Assembly: GCF_900113925.1 (NCBI RefSeq)
Contig: NZ_FORD01000007.1
Location: 1-64,000 of the forward strand
Direction: 5' to 3'
Origin: Nitrosomonas sp. Nm34
Lineage (GTDB): Bacteria; Pseudomonadota; Gammaproteobacteria; Burkholderiales; Nitrosomonadaceae
Length of the DNA stretch: 64,000 bases
The position numbers and the translations under genes were made by a program. Numbering within the stretch: the first letter of the stretch is position 1; every line of letters begins with the position of its first letter. This document shows positions 38,019 through 47,327 of the stretch, piece after piece. The notes beneath the pieces are model-generated. The model was not told where the DNA came from, made no database searches, and worked only from the letters and a program-made list of their open reading frames with translations.

Positions 38019-38144
38019 GTGTTATAGCTAATTGTCTTTATTAATTTTATACCCGCCAATACACGCTGATAACCATCAGATTTGTCACGTTTTCTCCTTT
38101 GGGTTTAATTAAGAAATACACAAATGACTTGCACTGACCAACCT

Positions 38145-38205
38145 TAACAGTCTGACATAGCCAGTCCGTTACCTAATACCATACACAAAAGTGAAGCTTT
38201 TGTGT
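38145..38205 (+). repeat. Island repeat P, copy 1 (att-like with hairpin)
   Basis: TAACAGTCTGACATAGCCAG starts it, and ACACAAAAG/CTTTTGTGT, a perfect 9-bp inverted repeat with a 5-base loop, ends it. Related sequences occur at 42655-42720 and 44868-44930, each at a cassette border. Confidence 0.6.
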
Positions 38206-38344
38206 CTATTGAAATAATACAAAACCATAAAAGCCTGCCGTAACAAACTTAATGAGTATATTTGCTTTGCATATATACTTCTTCTAATAAATATGTGTCT
38301 TTTAGTTTTGGCAAATTAACAACATTAGGGATTAATGCCTAGTT

Positions 38345-38968
38345 ATGAGAAATTTTACTTTACTACTGCTGATATTAGTTCCAGCAATATCTTCTGCAGA
38401 GAATTTTTTAATCAATAGCAATAAATTATTTGATTTTGCTGAGAATGCTTATCCTCGCTATTTTAGTCCTGCTGGAATAACAACTATTACTCTTGATGGA
38501 TATTTAGTCCGTTACTATCCCAATTCTGGCAATTATATCGGCACCAAAGGTGAAGAAGTCTATGTTTATGGAAATGTTTTTAATGGATTGTTAAGAGCGG
38601 GAGTAATTTCTGATTATATTGAATTAGAAGCTGACAGCGATGAATTATTAGCTCAACTATTCGCAAATGGTAAAAGTAATGTACAAGTTTATGGAACAGG
38701 TGTGGTCATTTCCATTTTATCGGATGATCTTGATGGTAGTCGTCATCAGAGATTTATCATCGAATTGAAATCAAAGCAGACTCTACTGATAACCCACAAT
38801 ATAGATTTAGCGCCAAGAATTTTTGCGTTATCCCTAAATGATAAAATTGAATTTTTTGGAGAATATGAATGGAATAATAAAGGTGGTGTTATTCACTGGA
38901 CACATCACGATCCTGATGGAGCTCATGTAAACGGTTGGATCTTACATAACAATGTTATCTATCAGTGA
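38345..38968 (+). CDS. Secreted protein with C-terminal DUF3465 domain
   Basis: The 207-residue protein has a signal peptide (to about ISSAE). An N-terminal segment has the recurring secreted-protein motif FAENAYPRYFSPAG and LVRYYPNSGNYIG. The C-terminal DUF3465 domain (from about residue 110) has GTGVVISILSDDLDGSRHQR, ITHNIDLAPRIF, FFGEYEWNNKGGVIHWTHHD and ends NGWILHNNVIYQ. It is probably periplasmic or exported, with OB-fold-like strands. Function unknown. It is first in the island next to attL and is followed by repeat R, so it may be its own cassette. Confidence 0.85.
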   Translation: MRNFTLLLLILVPAISSAENFLINSNKLFDFAENAYPRYFSPAGITTITLDGYLVRYYPNSGNYIGTKGEEVYVYGNVFNGLLRAGVISDYIELEADSDELLAQLFANGKSNVQVYGTGVVISILSDDLDGSRHQRFIIELKSKQTLLITHNIDLAPRIFALSLNDKIEFFGEYEWNNKGGVIHWTHHDPDGAHVNGWILHNNVIYQ

Positions 38969-39051
38969 TTCCGTGACGAAAGAATTCCTTAAATCATAAT
39001 TAGCATTGACCTACTGATTACAAAGCGTAATTATAATATTTAATAATTTTT

Positions 39052-39155
39052 AAATCAATCACTTACAATGCTTGCCAAGCATAAACTCAGTATCAAACAG
39101 TCACAATCAGCGTGATTTTTAGCATAACTTGGCACAAATTTGACACAATTATTTT
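39052..39155 (+). repeat. Island repeat R, copy 1
   Basis: About 100 bp with GCTTGCCAAGCATAAA and TAGCATAACTTGGCACAAAT then TTGACACAAT. A matching block in the same order occurs at 42348-42452. The two copies bracket the RT cassette. Confidence 0.7.
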
Positions 39156-39189
39156 TGCGAACTTTATGGTTCACCAAGTTTGAAACAGG

Positions 39190-39927
39190 CTACTCAAAAT
39201 ATTTAGAAATTCGTTTAGCTCCGCGATTGGCATATTTGCCTGAATACGTGTCATCATCAGATTTATATGGAATTTTCCATGTGATACCTAAGTGGCGAAG
39301 CTGATTACGTATACGCATAACATCTTCTTTATTAGTCCAATCGTACGAATAGACACATATTACTTTCTGAGTTTCATTGGCAGCATTTTGATTTGGCTTT
39401 GCAGTTGAGGCTTTTGCAGAACTTCCTAGTTCACCGTTCTCGGTTGCAATGCGAATTTTTTCCCATGTTTCGTCAAGATTCTCAATGGGAACGAAAATAA
39501 GCCATTTTCCTCCACGTTCCGTGCTGGGAGGATACTCTCCGATCTGTCGTTCAGCTCGAATCCAGTAGATATCAGTGACTTGGGATGGTTGTAAAATTTG
39601 AGATAGTGGCAAAGTCTGATCGGAATTTGTGGTATGCAAATAGGCTATAGAAGCACTACGGTAACATCTAAGTAGCTGTTGCAGAAATTGCTGCACCGCA
39701 TGCTCGTCTTCTAAAAACTTCATCAACTCATGATCTTCCCGGTCTTCGTCGGCTAGCTCATCAGCATCATGTTCAAGGATAAGTTGCCAACGCACATCAT
39801 CTTCTTCGCTTATCCCATAATTATGCTGAAGCCAATTGTACTCGGATGAAGTTCCATCAAAGCCTTTTGATCCCCATATACGATCCCATTCAACAAAAAT
39901 TGCGTCGATCAGTTGAGTTTTTCGCAT
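39190..39927 (-). CDS. Bles03-like (putative phosphothreonine lyase/DUF1917 domain) protein paired with the RT
   Basis: The 245-residue protein's C-terminal half (from about residue 130) matches the Bles03 family: GGKWLIFVPIENLDETWEKI, ENGELGSSAKASTA, VICVYSYDWTNKEDVMRIRN and LRHLGITWKIPYKSDDDTYS. The fold of this family is reported to be eIF4E-like, and its activity is unproven. The N-terminal ~105 residues are acidic and unfamiliar (ISEEDDVRWQLILEHDADEL). The gene starts 44 bp after the RT stop on the same strand, so the two form an operon. A role as the RT's effector or partner is an inference from position only. Confidence 0.7.
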   Translation of the reverse strand: MRKTQLIDAIFVEWDRIWGSKGFDGTSSEYNWLQHNYGISEEDDVRWQLILEHDADELADEDREDHELMKFLEDEHAVQQFLQQLLRCYRSASIAYLHTTNSDQTLPLSQILQPSQVTDIYWIRAERQIGEYPPSTERGGKWLIFVPIENLDETWEKIRIATENGELGSSAKASTAKPNQNAANETQKVICVYSYDWTNKEDVMRIRNQLRHLGITWKIPYKSDDDTYSGKYANRGAKRISKYFE

Positions 39928-39971
39928 TAATGTTGTGATAATTCTTTAATTTGTTAATCCCAATCTAGAAA

Positions 39972-41633
39972 TCAATAATAATCTTCATCTTCATCTTCGC
40001 TGTTTACATTAACACTATCAAAGTATTCATCATCTCCACTTTGAAAATCAAAATAATCATTAATATCTTCATCGGATTCAAAAATTCTGCTTAGATCATC
40101 TCTATTTTCTTTATTTTTCTTGAGCTCGAAAACTTTTTCGCACTTTCTCGATTGGTCGTAAAATATGACATTATTTTTTAGTAGTTCAGAGAAAAATTCG
40201 TCATTAGTTATATATTTATCATCCTTATTATGTAACCAGCGCCTACGACCCGCTTCATACGCAAGTAACCATTTATCGCTATACAATGAATCTTTGGTAG
40301 CGTATATGTCAAGTTTTTCTTTTCGTGGACTTACTTTTGCTAGATTTTCGTGAAATAAATCGAGAGCAATCAGCATACAAACAGAACTAGAAGTTGTTTC
40401 AATAGCCCTTATGGATTCTTTTGATATTGAAATTTTTAGCTCTTTAGCTAACCATAATGCCCACGCAATTTCACTATGCCCATCTGATATGGAGTGACTT
40501 TCAATTAATGTATTGCAAAAACGTTCGATTGCAGACTTATTTATTGGGTATTCATAGTAGTTATAAGTAGAAAGTATTGTTGTTATAACTTGTAGTGTAT
40601 TAGGAAAACTGTATCCACACTTCAAAAGATAGGCTTCATATATATTCCAGTTTTGCCTTTTAATTATGATATTGGATATTTTCTTAAGCCCGTATTTAAC
40701 TAGACTTTCATCCTTGTATCTTTTTTCTAATGTGAATAGGTTTTCGAAATACTTATGAAGATCATCTCGCTGTTTATTAATTTGTTCAGATACGTCTAGG
40801 TGTTTTATTCCATATTTCCATGAATCTTCAACCAAGTCCTTGACTTCTATTATTCTTGTTTTGTCGGGATTAATCTGGAGTTCGTAAGTACTCAAAATTC
40901 GAGTTAACTCAGATAAAACTCTTCGTGCTTCTTCTTGATTATTGAAAAAAAGACAATAGTCATCAACATATCTAAATCCTTGAGGCATGTACTTGAGCTT
41001 CGTTCTCAGTTCTTTATCAACTGCAACCGCGATAATTTCAGCTATTACATGAGAAGTATCAGGACCAACTGGCAATCCCATTGTTTGCCTGTCTTGCACA
41101 CTCATTGATTTATCATCGAGAATGTTTCCGTAATATTTCGCAATTTTATTATGATTTTTCTTGGCTACATCTTTACCATGAAGTGCCCATGGAATTGTAT
41201 GAGTATATATAGTTGGAAAAAACCTCGATATATCGGTTAGTAGTGCATATTTGTATCCAGCGCTTCGTATTACCTTTGCTTCATATAACTCACTGAATTT
41301 ACTTATTTCTATTGCACGAAGCGAATGAGAATTTAGCTTCGGCCTACTTAATGATATTTTACTTTTATTGTAATGATTCTGGATGTTTTTCCAGTAATTT
41401 CCTATTTCTTTGACCAAAAAATAATATGGAACGGGATTAATGATGCTTGTAAATCGTCGGTTATATGATGATCGAGCAACTGAAAATCTTTCTGGTCTTG
41501 ATCGTGGAACATCATTTGTGAGCCATTTACCTTTTAAAAGCTTATATGAAGAAGCAAATGTATCCGTAGTGAAGCCGGAAGGCAATTGAACCGGGAAGTA
41601 CCCTCTACGGAGAAATTCTTTTATTTTATCCAT
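39972..41633 (-). CDS. Defence-type (UG/Abi-like) reverse transcriptase
   Basis: The 553-residue protein begins [17 protein letters not shown]. The RT palm has motif [21 protein letters not shown], motif [17 protein letters not shown] and the catalytic motif [14 protein letters not shown] (YxDD). Thumb and an all-helical C-terminal region of about 270 residues follow, ending in a very acidic tail (residues about 515-553, SEDEDEDYY). It lacks intron maturase and integrase domains. The plan fits unknown-group/abortive-infection RTs rather than group II intron or retron RTs. I cannot assign a numbered DRT class. It is first in an operon with the Bles03-like gene. Confidence 0.88.
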   Translation of the reverse strand: MDKIKEFLRRGYFPVQLPSGFTTDTFASSYKLLKGKWLTNDVPRSRPERFSVARSSYNRRFTSIINPVPYYFLVKEIGNYWKNIQNHYNKSKISLSRPKLNSHSLRAIEISKFSELYEAKVIRSAGYKYALLTDISRFFPTIYTHTIPWALHGKDVAKKNHNKIAKYYGNILDDKSMSVQDRQTMGLPVGPDTSHVIAEIIAVAVDKELRTKLKYMPQGFRYVDDYCLFFNNQEEARRVLSELTRILSTYELQINPDKTRIIEVKDLVEDSWKYGIKHLDVSEQINKQRDDLHKYFENLFTLEKRYKDESLVKYGLKKISNIIIKRQNWNIYEAYLLKCGYSFPNTLQVITTILSTYNYYEYPINKSAIERFCNTLIESHSISDGHSEIAWALWLAKELKISISKESIRAIETTSSSVCMLIALDLFHENLAKVSPRKEKLDIYATKDSLYSDKWLLAYEAGRRRWLHNKDDKYITNDEFFSELLKNNVIFYDQSRKCEKVFELKKNKENRDDLSRIFESDEDINDYFDFQSGDDEYFDSVNVNSEDEDEDYY

Positions 41634-41958
41634 ATATTACTAATAATAAGTACTCTCATTATGAGATTGGTATTCCGATCCATTATGTCAATTACGGCAA
41701 TAATTCCAAGCTAAACTGTATTACCTTATCAATATTACCACTATAGCTATATTTGATTTTTTGCCATTACTGATCTATCCAATAAACTGCTTTTTCATTC
41801 AGCCTAGCTTTAAGTCAATCGAGGACATGAAAAAGCTATTGCATATGATGATAGCATTTAGAATATAAATCTACTGCCGTTGTTTTATTAGCCAGCTAAA
41901 AGATCAGGATGTAATAGATGGTTTATATGCTCAAAACAATAGATTATGTTAATAAATC

Positions 41959-42327
41959 ATGACTGAAACTTACTACGCTAATGGTATTACAGCACAGAAT
42001 CTTCGTACATTTCTTGAATTGTGGCTATTGGTTGCAATTGGAATCGAAGATAACAAGGAAACGATAAATGATTGTGATGATCGGCTCTTTGATAAAGAAG
42101 ATGAAGAGTTCAGCTGGTGTTATTTATACGAGATTTCTACTAAAGACCTTGTGGTTTTATTATGTACTGGGCTTTTGCAGTTTGTTTCACTAGAGCAAAT
42201 CTTGGGGTGGTTCAAACAGATGTCCGACTTTCCAGGCAATATTAGCGCATTGCCTGATATTTGGAATCAGGTGAACGAGCACTTTGATGCACGGCCAAAT
42301 CCAACCAAAGATGATCTTGAAACGTAA
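41959..42327 (+). CDS. Acidic hypothetical protein divergent from the RT
   Basis: This is a 122-residue protein I do not recognise. It is mostly helical and acidic (IEDNKETINDCDDRLFDKED), with hydrophobic patches FLELWLLVAIGI and TKDLVVLLCTGLLQFV and no membrane or signal feature. It is transcribed away from the RT with a 325-bp shared upstream region, and is followed directly by island repeat R copy 2. It therefore lies inside the same cassette as the RT and could be a regulator, immunity factor or independent gene. Confidence 0.55.
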   Translation: MTETYYANGITAQNLRTFLELWLLVAIGIEDNKETINDCDDRLFDKEDEEFSWCYLYEISTKDLVVLLCTGLLQFVSLEQILGWFKQMSDFPGNISALPDIWNQVNEHFDARPNPTKDDLET

Positions 42328-42347
42328 CCTAAAATTTAATATTGTTA

Positions 42348-42452
42348 CAAATCAAATATTTACATTGATTGCCAAGCAAAAAATAAGTGTCACACAGCCT
42401 CAAACTATAGGGTTCTTAGCATAGTTTGGCACAAAATTGACACAATCTTTTT
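42348..42452 (+). repeat. Island repeat R, copy 2
   Basis: It matches 39052-39155 (GATTGCCAAGCAAAAAATAA, TAGCATAGTTTGGCACAAAA, TTGACACAAT). It closes the RT cassette. Confidence 0.7.
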
Positions 42453-42654
42453 AATGACCTTTTCCTGTCATAACCTGAGTCTAAGATCTATAAATTTCAA
42501 AAGCATACAGTCAACTATTTTTGTTAAAAATACCCTTACCTCTTTTTGCTAACATTCATTACCCATATCGATTTTATTCACTTTAAATTCCTAAGCGTTT
42601 TCTTGTTATCTATTGAAAAGACCTATAACCAACTAAAAAAAATTAATTTGGCCC

Positions 42655-42720
42655 AACAGTCTGGCATCGCCAGTCTGTCTCTCTTCCTTGTACAATAGCA
42701 AAGCTGTTGTACCACGAAAA
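42655..42720 (+). repeat. Island repeat P, copy 2
   Basis: CAACAGTCTGGCATCGCCAG followed by a hairpin (GTACAATAGC / GCTGTTGTAC). It is a diverged version of 38145-38205. It stands 117 bp before the DUF262 gene. Confidence 0.5.
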
Positions 42721-42836
42721 ATTATTCAATTTAGATAATTTGTAGCACGGCTAATAGGGGTATACAAAGAAAATTATGAACACACCGATAGCAATAAAAA
42801 TTCATTTAAGCAAATGAAGTAAAGGAAAAGCATAGT

Positions 42837-44735
42837 ATGCAACCAACAAACGTGAATGTAAGTACTCTTTTTGGCAATAAGATTCAATTTAGAATTCCTC
42901 TTTTTCAGAGGCATTATGTTTGGGGATTGGAGGATCAGTGGCAACCTTTATGGGAAGATATTCAAGAAAAATCAAACCAAAGATTGCAACAGCAAAAGAG
43001 AGGTAAATTTAGCCATTTTACTGGTGCAATAGTCATACAACAAAAGTCTACCAATGTGGATGAAGTTCCAAAGTACGAAATAATTGACGGACAACAACGG
43101 TTAACGACTTTCCAAATAATTCTTTGTGCACTTCGAGAAATATGCGCATCATTAGAATTTAAAGAAATTTCAGATGAAGTGAATAATTACATTTTAAATA
43201 AAGGGATGTTGTCTAAAGAATATGATGGTGAACAATACAAACTTATCCCTACTGAATTTGATAGATTCTCATTGAAATGTATCGTCGAAGGTTCAGCCAG
43301 TGATACTTTAGTAGGCAAGAAGGGACAAATTCTTTCAGCGTATACATATTTTCGGCAAATGATTAATATATATGCTACTGGCGATCGAAATAAGCTTCTT
43401 TCATTATTTCATGCAGTACTAAATGATTTCGGAATTGTTCAGATTTTAATAGATTCAGATGACGAGCCTGAGATGATTTTTGAGTCGCTAAATGGAAGAG
43501 GTAAAGCTTTACTTCAGTTTGACTTGCTTAGAAATAATCTTTTTCTAAGAACGCGAATTTCTGAAGAAGACAGAGATACTTTGTATCAAGATTATTGGAG
43601 TCATTTTGAAAATAATTATTGGGAAACTGAAGTAATGCTTGGGAGAAAAAAGGAAGCATTATCTGAACATTTCTTTCAACATTTCCTTATGGCGAAATTG
43701 GGCACAGACAGCGTTACGCCATTATTTAAAGTTTATCAACGGCAGTACCGAAAAAATTTGCTTGGGGATCAGAATTCTTCTAGTTATGAGCTTTCTGAGC
43801 TTAGCAGATACTCGAAGGTTTATAAGGAAATAATCGATTGTAATACTGAGTCAGATATTGGACTCCCTATGAGGTTTTATAAAATATTTGATATAACTAG
43901 TCTGCATCCTTTTATCTTGTTTCTTGTGAATGAGTCGAAAGCCACAAAAGATGAAATCGCATTAATTTTTCGCATATTGGAGTCGTATACAATTCGTCGA
44001 ATACTTTGTACCACTCAAGGCCACAAGAATTACAATAAATTTTTTTCTGACGTCATAAGAAAATTTAATGGAAACAAGATTTGTGTGAATTCATTTGTTG
44101 AATACCTTTCTGATCAGAATTCTGATACAGCAAAATGGCCTGATGATAGGGATGTTCAATCAGCACTTAATGGGAATTGGTCAAAGATAGGTGTTAATAA
44201 AAATGTTCTTCGATATATCTTATATAGAATTGAGCTACTAAGTAGGGATGAAAATCGATTTACAGAAAACAATAATTTACCATTTAAACAGTTTACTTTG
44301 GAGCACATTTTGCCTCAGAAATGGAGAGAAAACTGGCAATTGCCGTTTTCTGGCAGTTCTATAAGTTTTAATGAATTATTTTCTGAGGAATATAAAAAGA
44401 ATGATCCTCTCTGGGAGCTTTTGCCTTCAAAAGAAGGTTTGGTCGATCCATCCTACTCTGAAGCATATGAGTTAGCACTGGAAAGGGATAACTTAATTCA
44501 AAGTATCGGAAATTTGACGATTGTTACTGGGCCATTAAATTCAAGCCTATCAAATGCTCATTTTTTAGATAAAAAAGAGTCTTTATTTTTTAATTCAACA
44601 CTAATGCTAAGCAAAGAAATATCTAAGTGCGAAAATTGGAATCTAACTGAAATCCGTGAAAGAGAGCGAAATCTAGTTGTCAAATTTTGTAAAATTTGGC
44701 CTGATGCTAGAACTTTTAATCAGAATTTCGCTTAA
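42837..44735 (+). CDS. DUF262-DUF1524 (GmrSD-like) restriction protein
   Basis: The 632-residue protein has an N-terminal DUF262 ParB-like domain (FRIPLFQRHYVWG; the catalytic motif IIDGQQRLTTFQIIL at about residue 80). The C-terminal DUF1524 HNH nuclease domain has FTLEHILPQKW and IGNLTIVTGPLNSSLSN. This is the single-chain GmrSD plan (type IV, modification-dependent restriction) also used by SspE-like and other antiphage proteins. It probably hydrolyses NTP and cuts modified phage DNA, and which modification is unknown. It is a lone gene between two att-like repeats, thus a cassette. Frame intact. Confidence 0.9.
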   Translation: MQPTNVNVSTLFGNKIQFRIPLFQRHYVWGLEDQWQPLWEDIQEKSNQRLQQQKRGKFSHFTGAIVIQQKSTNVDEVPKYEIIDGQQRLTTFQIILCALREICASLEFKEISDEVNNYILNKGMLSKEYDGEQYKLIPTEFDRFSLKCIVEGSASDTLVGKKGQILSAYTYFRQMINIYATGDRNKLLSLFHAVLNDFGIVQILIDSDDEPEMIFESLNGRGKALLQFDLLRNNLFLRTRISEEDRDTLYQDYWSHFENNYWETEVMLGRKKEALSEHFFQHFLMAKLGTDSVTPLFKVYQRQYRKNLLGDQNSSSYELSELSRYSKVYKEIIDCNTESDIGLPMRFYKIFDITSLHPFILFLVNESKATKDEIALIFRILESYTIRRILCTTQGHKNYNKFFSDVIRKFNGNKICVNSFVEYLSDQNSDTAKWPDDRDVQSALNGNWSKIGVNKNVLRYILYRIELLSRDENRFTENNNLPFKQFTLEHILPQKWRENWQLPFSGSSISFNELFSEEYKKNDPLWELLPSKEGLVDPSYSEAYELALERDNLIQSIGNLTIVTGPLNSSLSNAHFLDKKESLFFNSTLMLSKEISKCENWNLTEIRERERNLVVKFCKIWPDARTFNQNFA

Positions 44736-44837
44736 AAATCCAACCCAATTGGGAATACACATTAGCAGCTGACTACTACCGCTGCAAATCTACTAGGTAT
44801 TTTATTACAAAACAAAATACTTGCCCCTAATTGAATT

Positions 44838-44930
44838 CCTGACCTGGATTCTAGCCTAGGATCAACGGAATAACAGTCTGGCTCAACCAGTCAGTTATTC
44901 TAATACCTTAAACAAAAGTGAAGTTGTTGT
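44838..44930 (-). other. Degenerate internal att-like site plus island repeat P copy 3
   Basis: CCTGACCTGGATTCTAGCCT and ATCAACGGAATAACAG align position by position with attL/attR (CCCGACCAGGGCTCGAACCT...TGCGGATTAACAG). It continues into GTCTGGCTCAACCAGTC and the AAACAAAAGTGAAGTTGTTG hairpin of repeat P. It separates the DUF262 cassette from the ABC-3C cassette and looks like an older attachment site. Confidence 0.65.
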
Positions 44931-45033
44931 GTACATTCTTAGGTGGGTGTGCGATTTTATAAGTCTTATCAAATTCTTTAAATTAGGCTTGTTGCTCAAT
45001 AAGCACAAAATATTTGTAATTTTTCTCAAAAAA

Positions 45034-46884
45034 TTAACTAGATAGCATGGATAAAGGAATAAGTGCATTACCATCCCTAAATTCTTCTACAAGATGTACA
45101 TTTTCAAGATCATCCCAAAGATCATGGTTAATATGTTCAAAAACAATCATTTGAAATTCTTTACCGGAGTTAGAAATGCATGTGATAAAGTAATTCATAA
45201 GTTTTAGAGCTGTTTTAACCTTAAAAATATCTAAGTGATCCAGTTTTTCTTTTCTACTTTCACCTTCCCCCCAATACGGTCTGCTAAATTGGTCAATAAT
45301 AAGAAATGGAGGGACATATCGGATATTTCGTTTGGCAATTATTTCGTGCAAACCAAGAAATAAAAATAAATGTAAGAACATGTGATTAGAGCTACTTCCT
45401 ATATTCTCAACAAAATCTGTTTTAGGTTTTCTTAGTTGCAGACTCTTATCTTTATAATTAAACGAAGCACGATACTCGCCATAATTTTCCAAAGCCGATT
45501 TTGTAAAATTAATATAATCTTGAATAGTCTCATCTAAAGCTTTAATAAACAGCAATCTTCTGTTTTCTACTAGTTCTGCATCTAGATCATCCAACATATT
45601 TTTAAGTTGTTCAATTTTAGCGCTTTTTGAGCTATCTTCTTTATCTTGATCTTTTTCATAAAGTGAAAGTTTTGCTTTGATTTCACCGATAAACATATAT
45701 TTTTTTTTATCATTTTCAAAAGATTTTATCTCTTTTGGTAATAAAGCTATCTCTCCTCTAAGTTCCTCAAGACGCTTTTCATATCGATTGATGATGTCGG
45801 ATATATTGCTATCCATCGGGTTTTTACCATAAATATATTTTTTGATCATGATATAGTCCTCCTTCAAGCTAGCAATTATTTCGTCATATATTGAAGTTTT
45901 TAGTATGTCGGAGTACTTCTCGACCATAAATTCTATGGGTTTTAGACTATCACTAGTATCTTTAAGATTTTCCTTGTAATTTTTGTATTCTTTGGAAAAA
46001 CGCTTTAAATTTCTTATTTTTCTGATTACTATATTAATTTCCTGGCTTACAGAATCATATTTCTCAGGAATATCCGCTCTAATCGCAGTATCAACTTGAG
46101 CAATCAGTTTCTTGAGTTCTGAAACTGCGTCATCAATATTGGAGTTTTCGGGTATTAATGCAAATTCTTTGGCCGTCTTTACTATTTCCGCTAACTGAGT
46201 GTAAAAAGCATCTTGTTTTTGGTTGAGTTTTTTATCTTCACGTTCTAGTTTCCTTAGTTCTCGTTCAATTTCATCGCGTTTTTCTCTTTTTAGAATATTC
46301 TCGACGTTATCAATCCCAACTGCTAAATCAAAAGTTCGGGGTAACGCTTCTCTATATTTTTCATCTTTTTGTTTATCAAAAAATTCTTCGCTATGTGTGA
46401 TGATGTCCTGCGATATTGTGTTAAAAAGTAAAAAATATCTCAGCGATATTCTAGAATTAGCTTTGATGACACGACCTCCATAAGAAATTTTTATGTCATG
46501 ATTTATATCAAAATCAGTTTCTAAAGAAGTTTTCAATGCACTTTCTGTTATATTAGAATGAGGGAACTTTTCCGGTATTTTTCCAGTAGAAGAAAAATAA
46601 TAATCAGGTGAAACTATAGTTTTAAATGGTGCTTTTCTTGCAACTGTATAACATTTGTCATTGATGGAAAATCTTATGCCATACCATTCAACATTTTCAT
46701 TAATAATGCTATCGGATATTTTATGGCGACTCGCAAACAAACAATAATCAATGATATCAAGTATCGCCGTTTTTCCTGTATTACTATTACCCGTTATAAT
46801 ATTGACTTTATTCGGAAGGAATTTCAAAGTACGTATATTTCCTTTTTTCAACCATATAATTAGATTATCGAAATTAAACTTCAT
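45034..46884 (-). CDS. ABC-3C system SMC-like ATPase (DUF3732)
   Basis: The 616-residue protein has Walker A VNIITGNSNTGKTAILDIID near residue 28. Long central coiled coils (about residues 190-460, rich in Glu/Lys, for example ERELRKLEREDKKLNQKQDA) follow. A C-terminal Walker B-like FLIIDQFSRPYW lies in the region PPFLIID. This is the DUF3732 ATPase of ABC-three-component conflict systems. It is the last gene of a three-gene operon and overlaps the middle component by 4 bp. It would act as the sensor or motor that licenses the effector. Confidence 0.85.
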   Translation of the reverse strand: MKFNFDNLIIWLKKGNIRTLKFLPNKVNIITGNSNTGKTAILDIIDYCLFASRHKISDSIINENVEWYGIRFSINDKCYTVARKAPFKTIVSPDYYFSSTGKIPEKFPHSNITESALKTSLETDFDINHDIKISYGGRVIKANSRISLRYFLLFNTISQDIITHSEEFFDKQKDEKYREALPRTFDLAVGIDNVENILKREKRDEIERELRKLEREDKKLNQKQDAFYTQLAEIVKTAKEFALIPENSNIDDAVSELKKLIAQVDTAIRADIPEKYDSVSQEINIVIRKIRNLKRFSKEYKNYKENLKDTSDSLKPIEFMVEKYSDILKTSIYDEIIASLKEDYIMIKKYIYGKNPMDSNISDIINRYEKRLEELRGEIALLPKEIKSFENDKKKYMFIGEIKAKLSLYEKDQDKEDSSKSAKIEQLKNMLDDLDAELVENRRLLFIKALDETIQDYINFTKSALENYGEYRASFNYKDKSLQLRKPKTDFVENIGSSSNHMFLHLFLFLGLHEIIAKRNIRYVPPFLIIDQFSRPYWGEGESRKEKLDHLDIFKVKTALKLMNYFITCISNSGKEFQMIVFEHINHDLWDDLENVHLVEEFRDGNALIPLSMLSS

Positions 46885-47327
46885 AATTCTATCCTTAAGC
46901 TCAAATAGAGCTCCTCAACATCATCGTTCAGAGCTAGCGCTATATTAGTTGAAGCTTTATATATTTTTTCTGTTCTACGCCCCATTGATTTATGGTAGGC
47001 AAATTTATGGTCAATAAATAATATAGAGTTCTTAATTTGAGCAATTTCAAGCTCATTTAGAAGCTGTATGGAGTTAAGAGAGGTACACAGGTTATCGTAA
47101 TATCTTTGATTAAAGTTTGAAAAGAAAGTGGTTTTTTCAATAATAAGCTTTTCTAACCCTTGTATTCTTACATTACCATTTGAAAGGTAGCTGAGAAGCT
47201 CTTTGTGTGTGATGAATGGAAGTATCAATAGAGCTTTAGTCAAAGGCATAGAACTAACCCGACCCACAACAAATGCAATACTTAGAGCAGCTATACCAAT
47301 GTTGTTATATAGTATCTTTCCGCTCAT
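46881..47327 (-). CDS. ABC-3C system middle component
   Basis: The 148-residue protein starts YNNIGIAALSIAFVVGR and continues KALLILPFITHKELLSYLSN and IDHKFAYHKSMGRRTEKIYK. This matches the small middle component that is diagnostic of ABC-3C operons. It overlaps both neighbours by 4 bp, so the three proteins are translationally coupled and probably form a complex. No catalytic residues are apparent. Confidence 0.8.
   Translation of the reverse strand: MSGKILYNNIGIAALSIAFVVGRVSSMPLTKALLILPFITHKELLSYLSNGNVRIQGLEKLIIEKTTFFSNFNQRYYDNLCTSLNSIQLLNELEIAQIKNSILFIDHKFAYHKSMGRRTEKIYKASTNIALALNDDVEELYLSLRIEL

Noticed and set aside
40165..40353. Plus-strand frame inside the RT
   Set aside because: Antisense to the RT coding region without independent support.
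39972..41633. Group II intron or retron interpretation of the RT
   Set aside because: No maturase, HNH or intron RNA domains, and no msr/msd-like inverted structure that I could recognise next to it. Conserved features fit UG/Abi RTs better.
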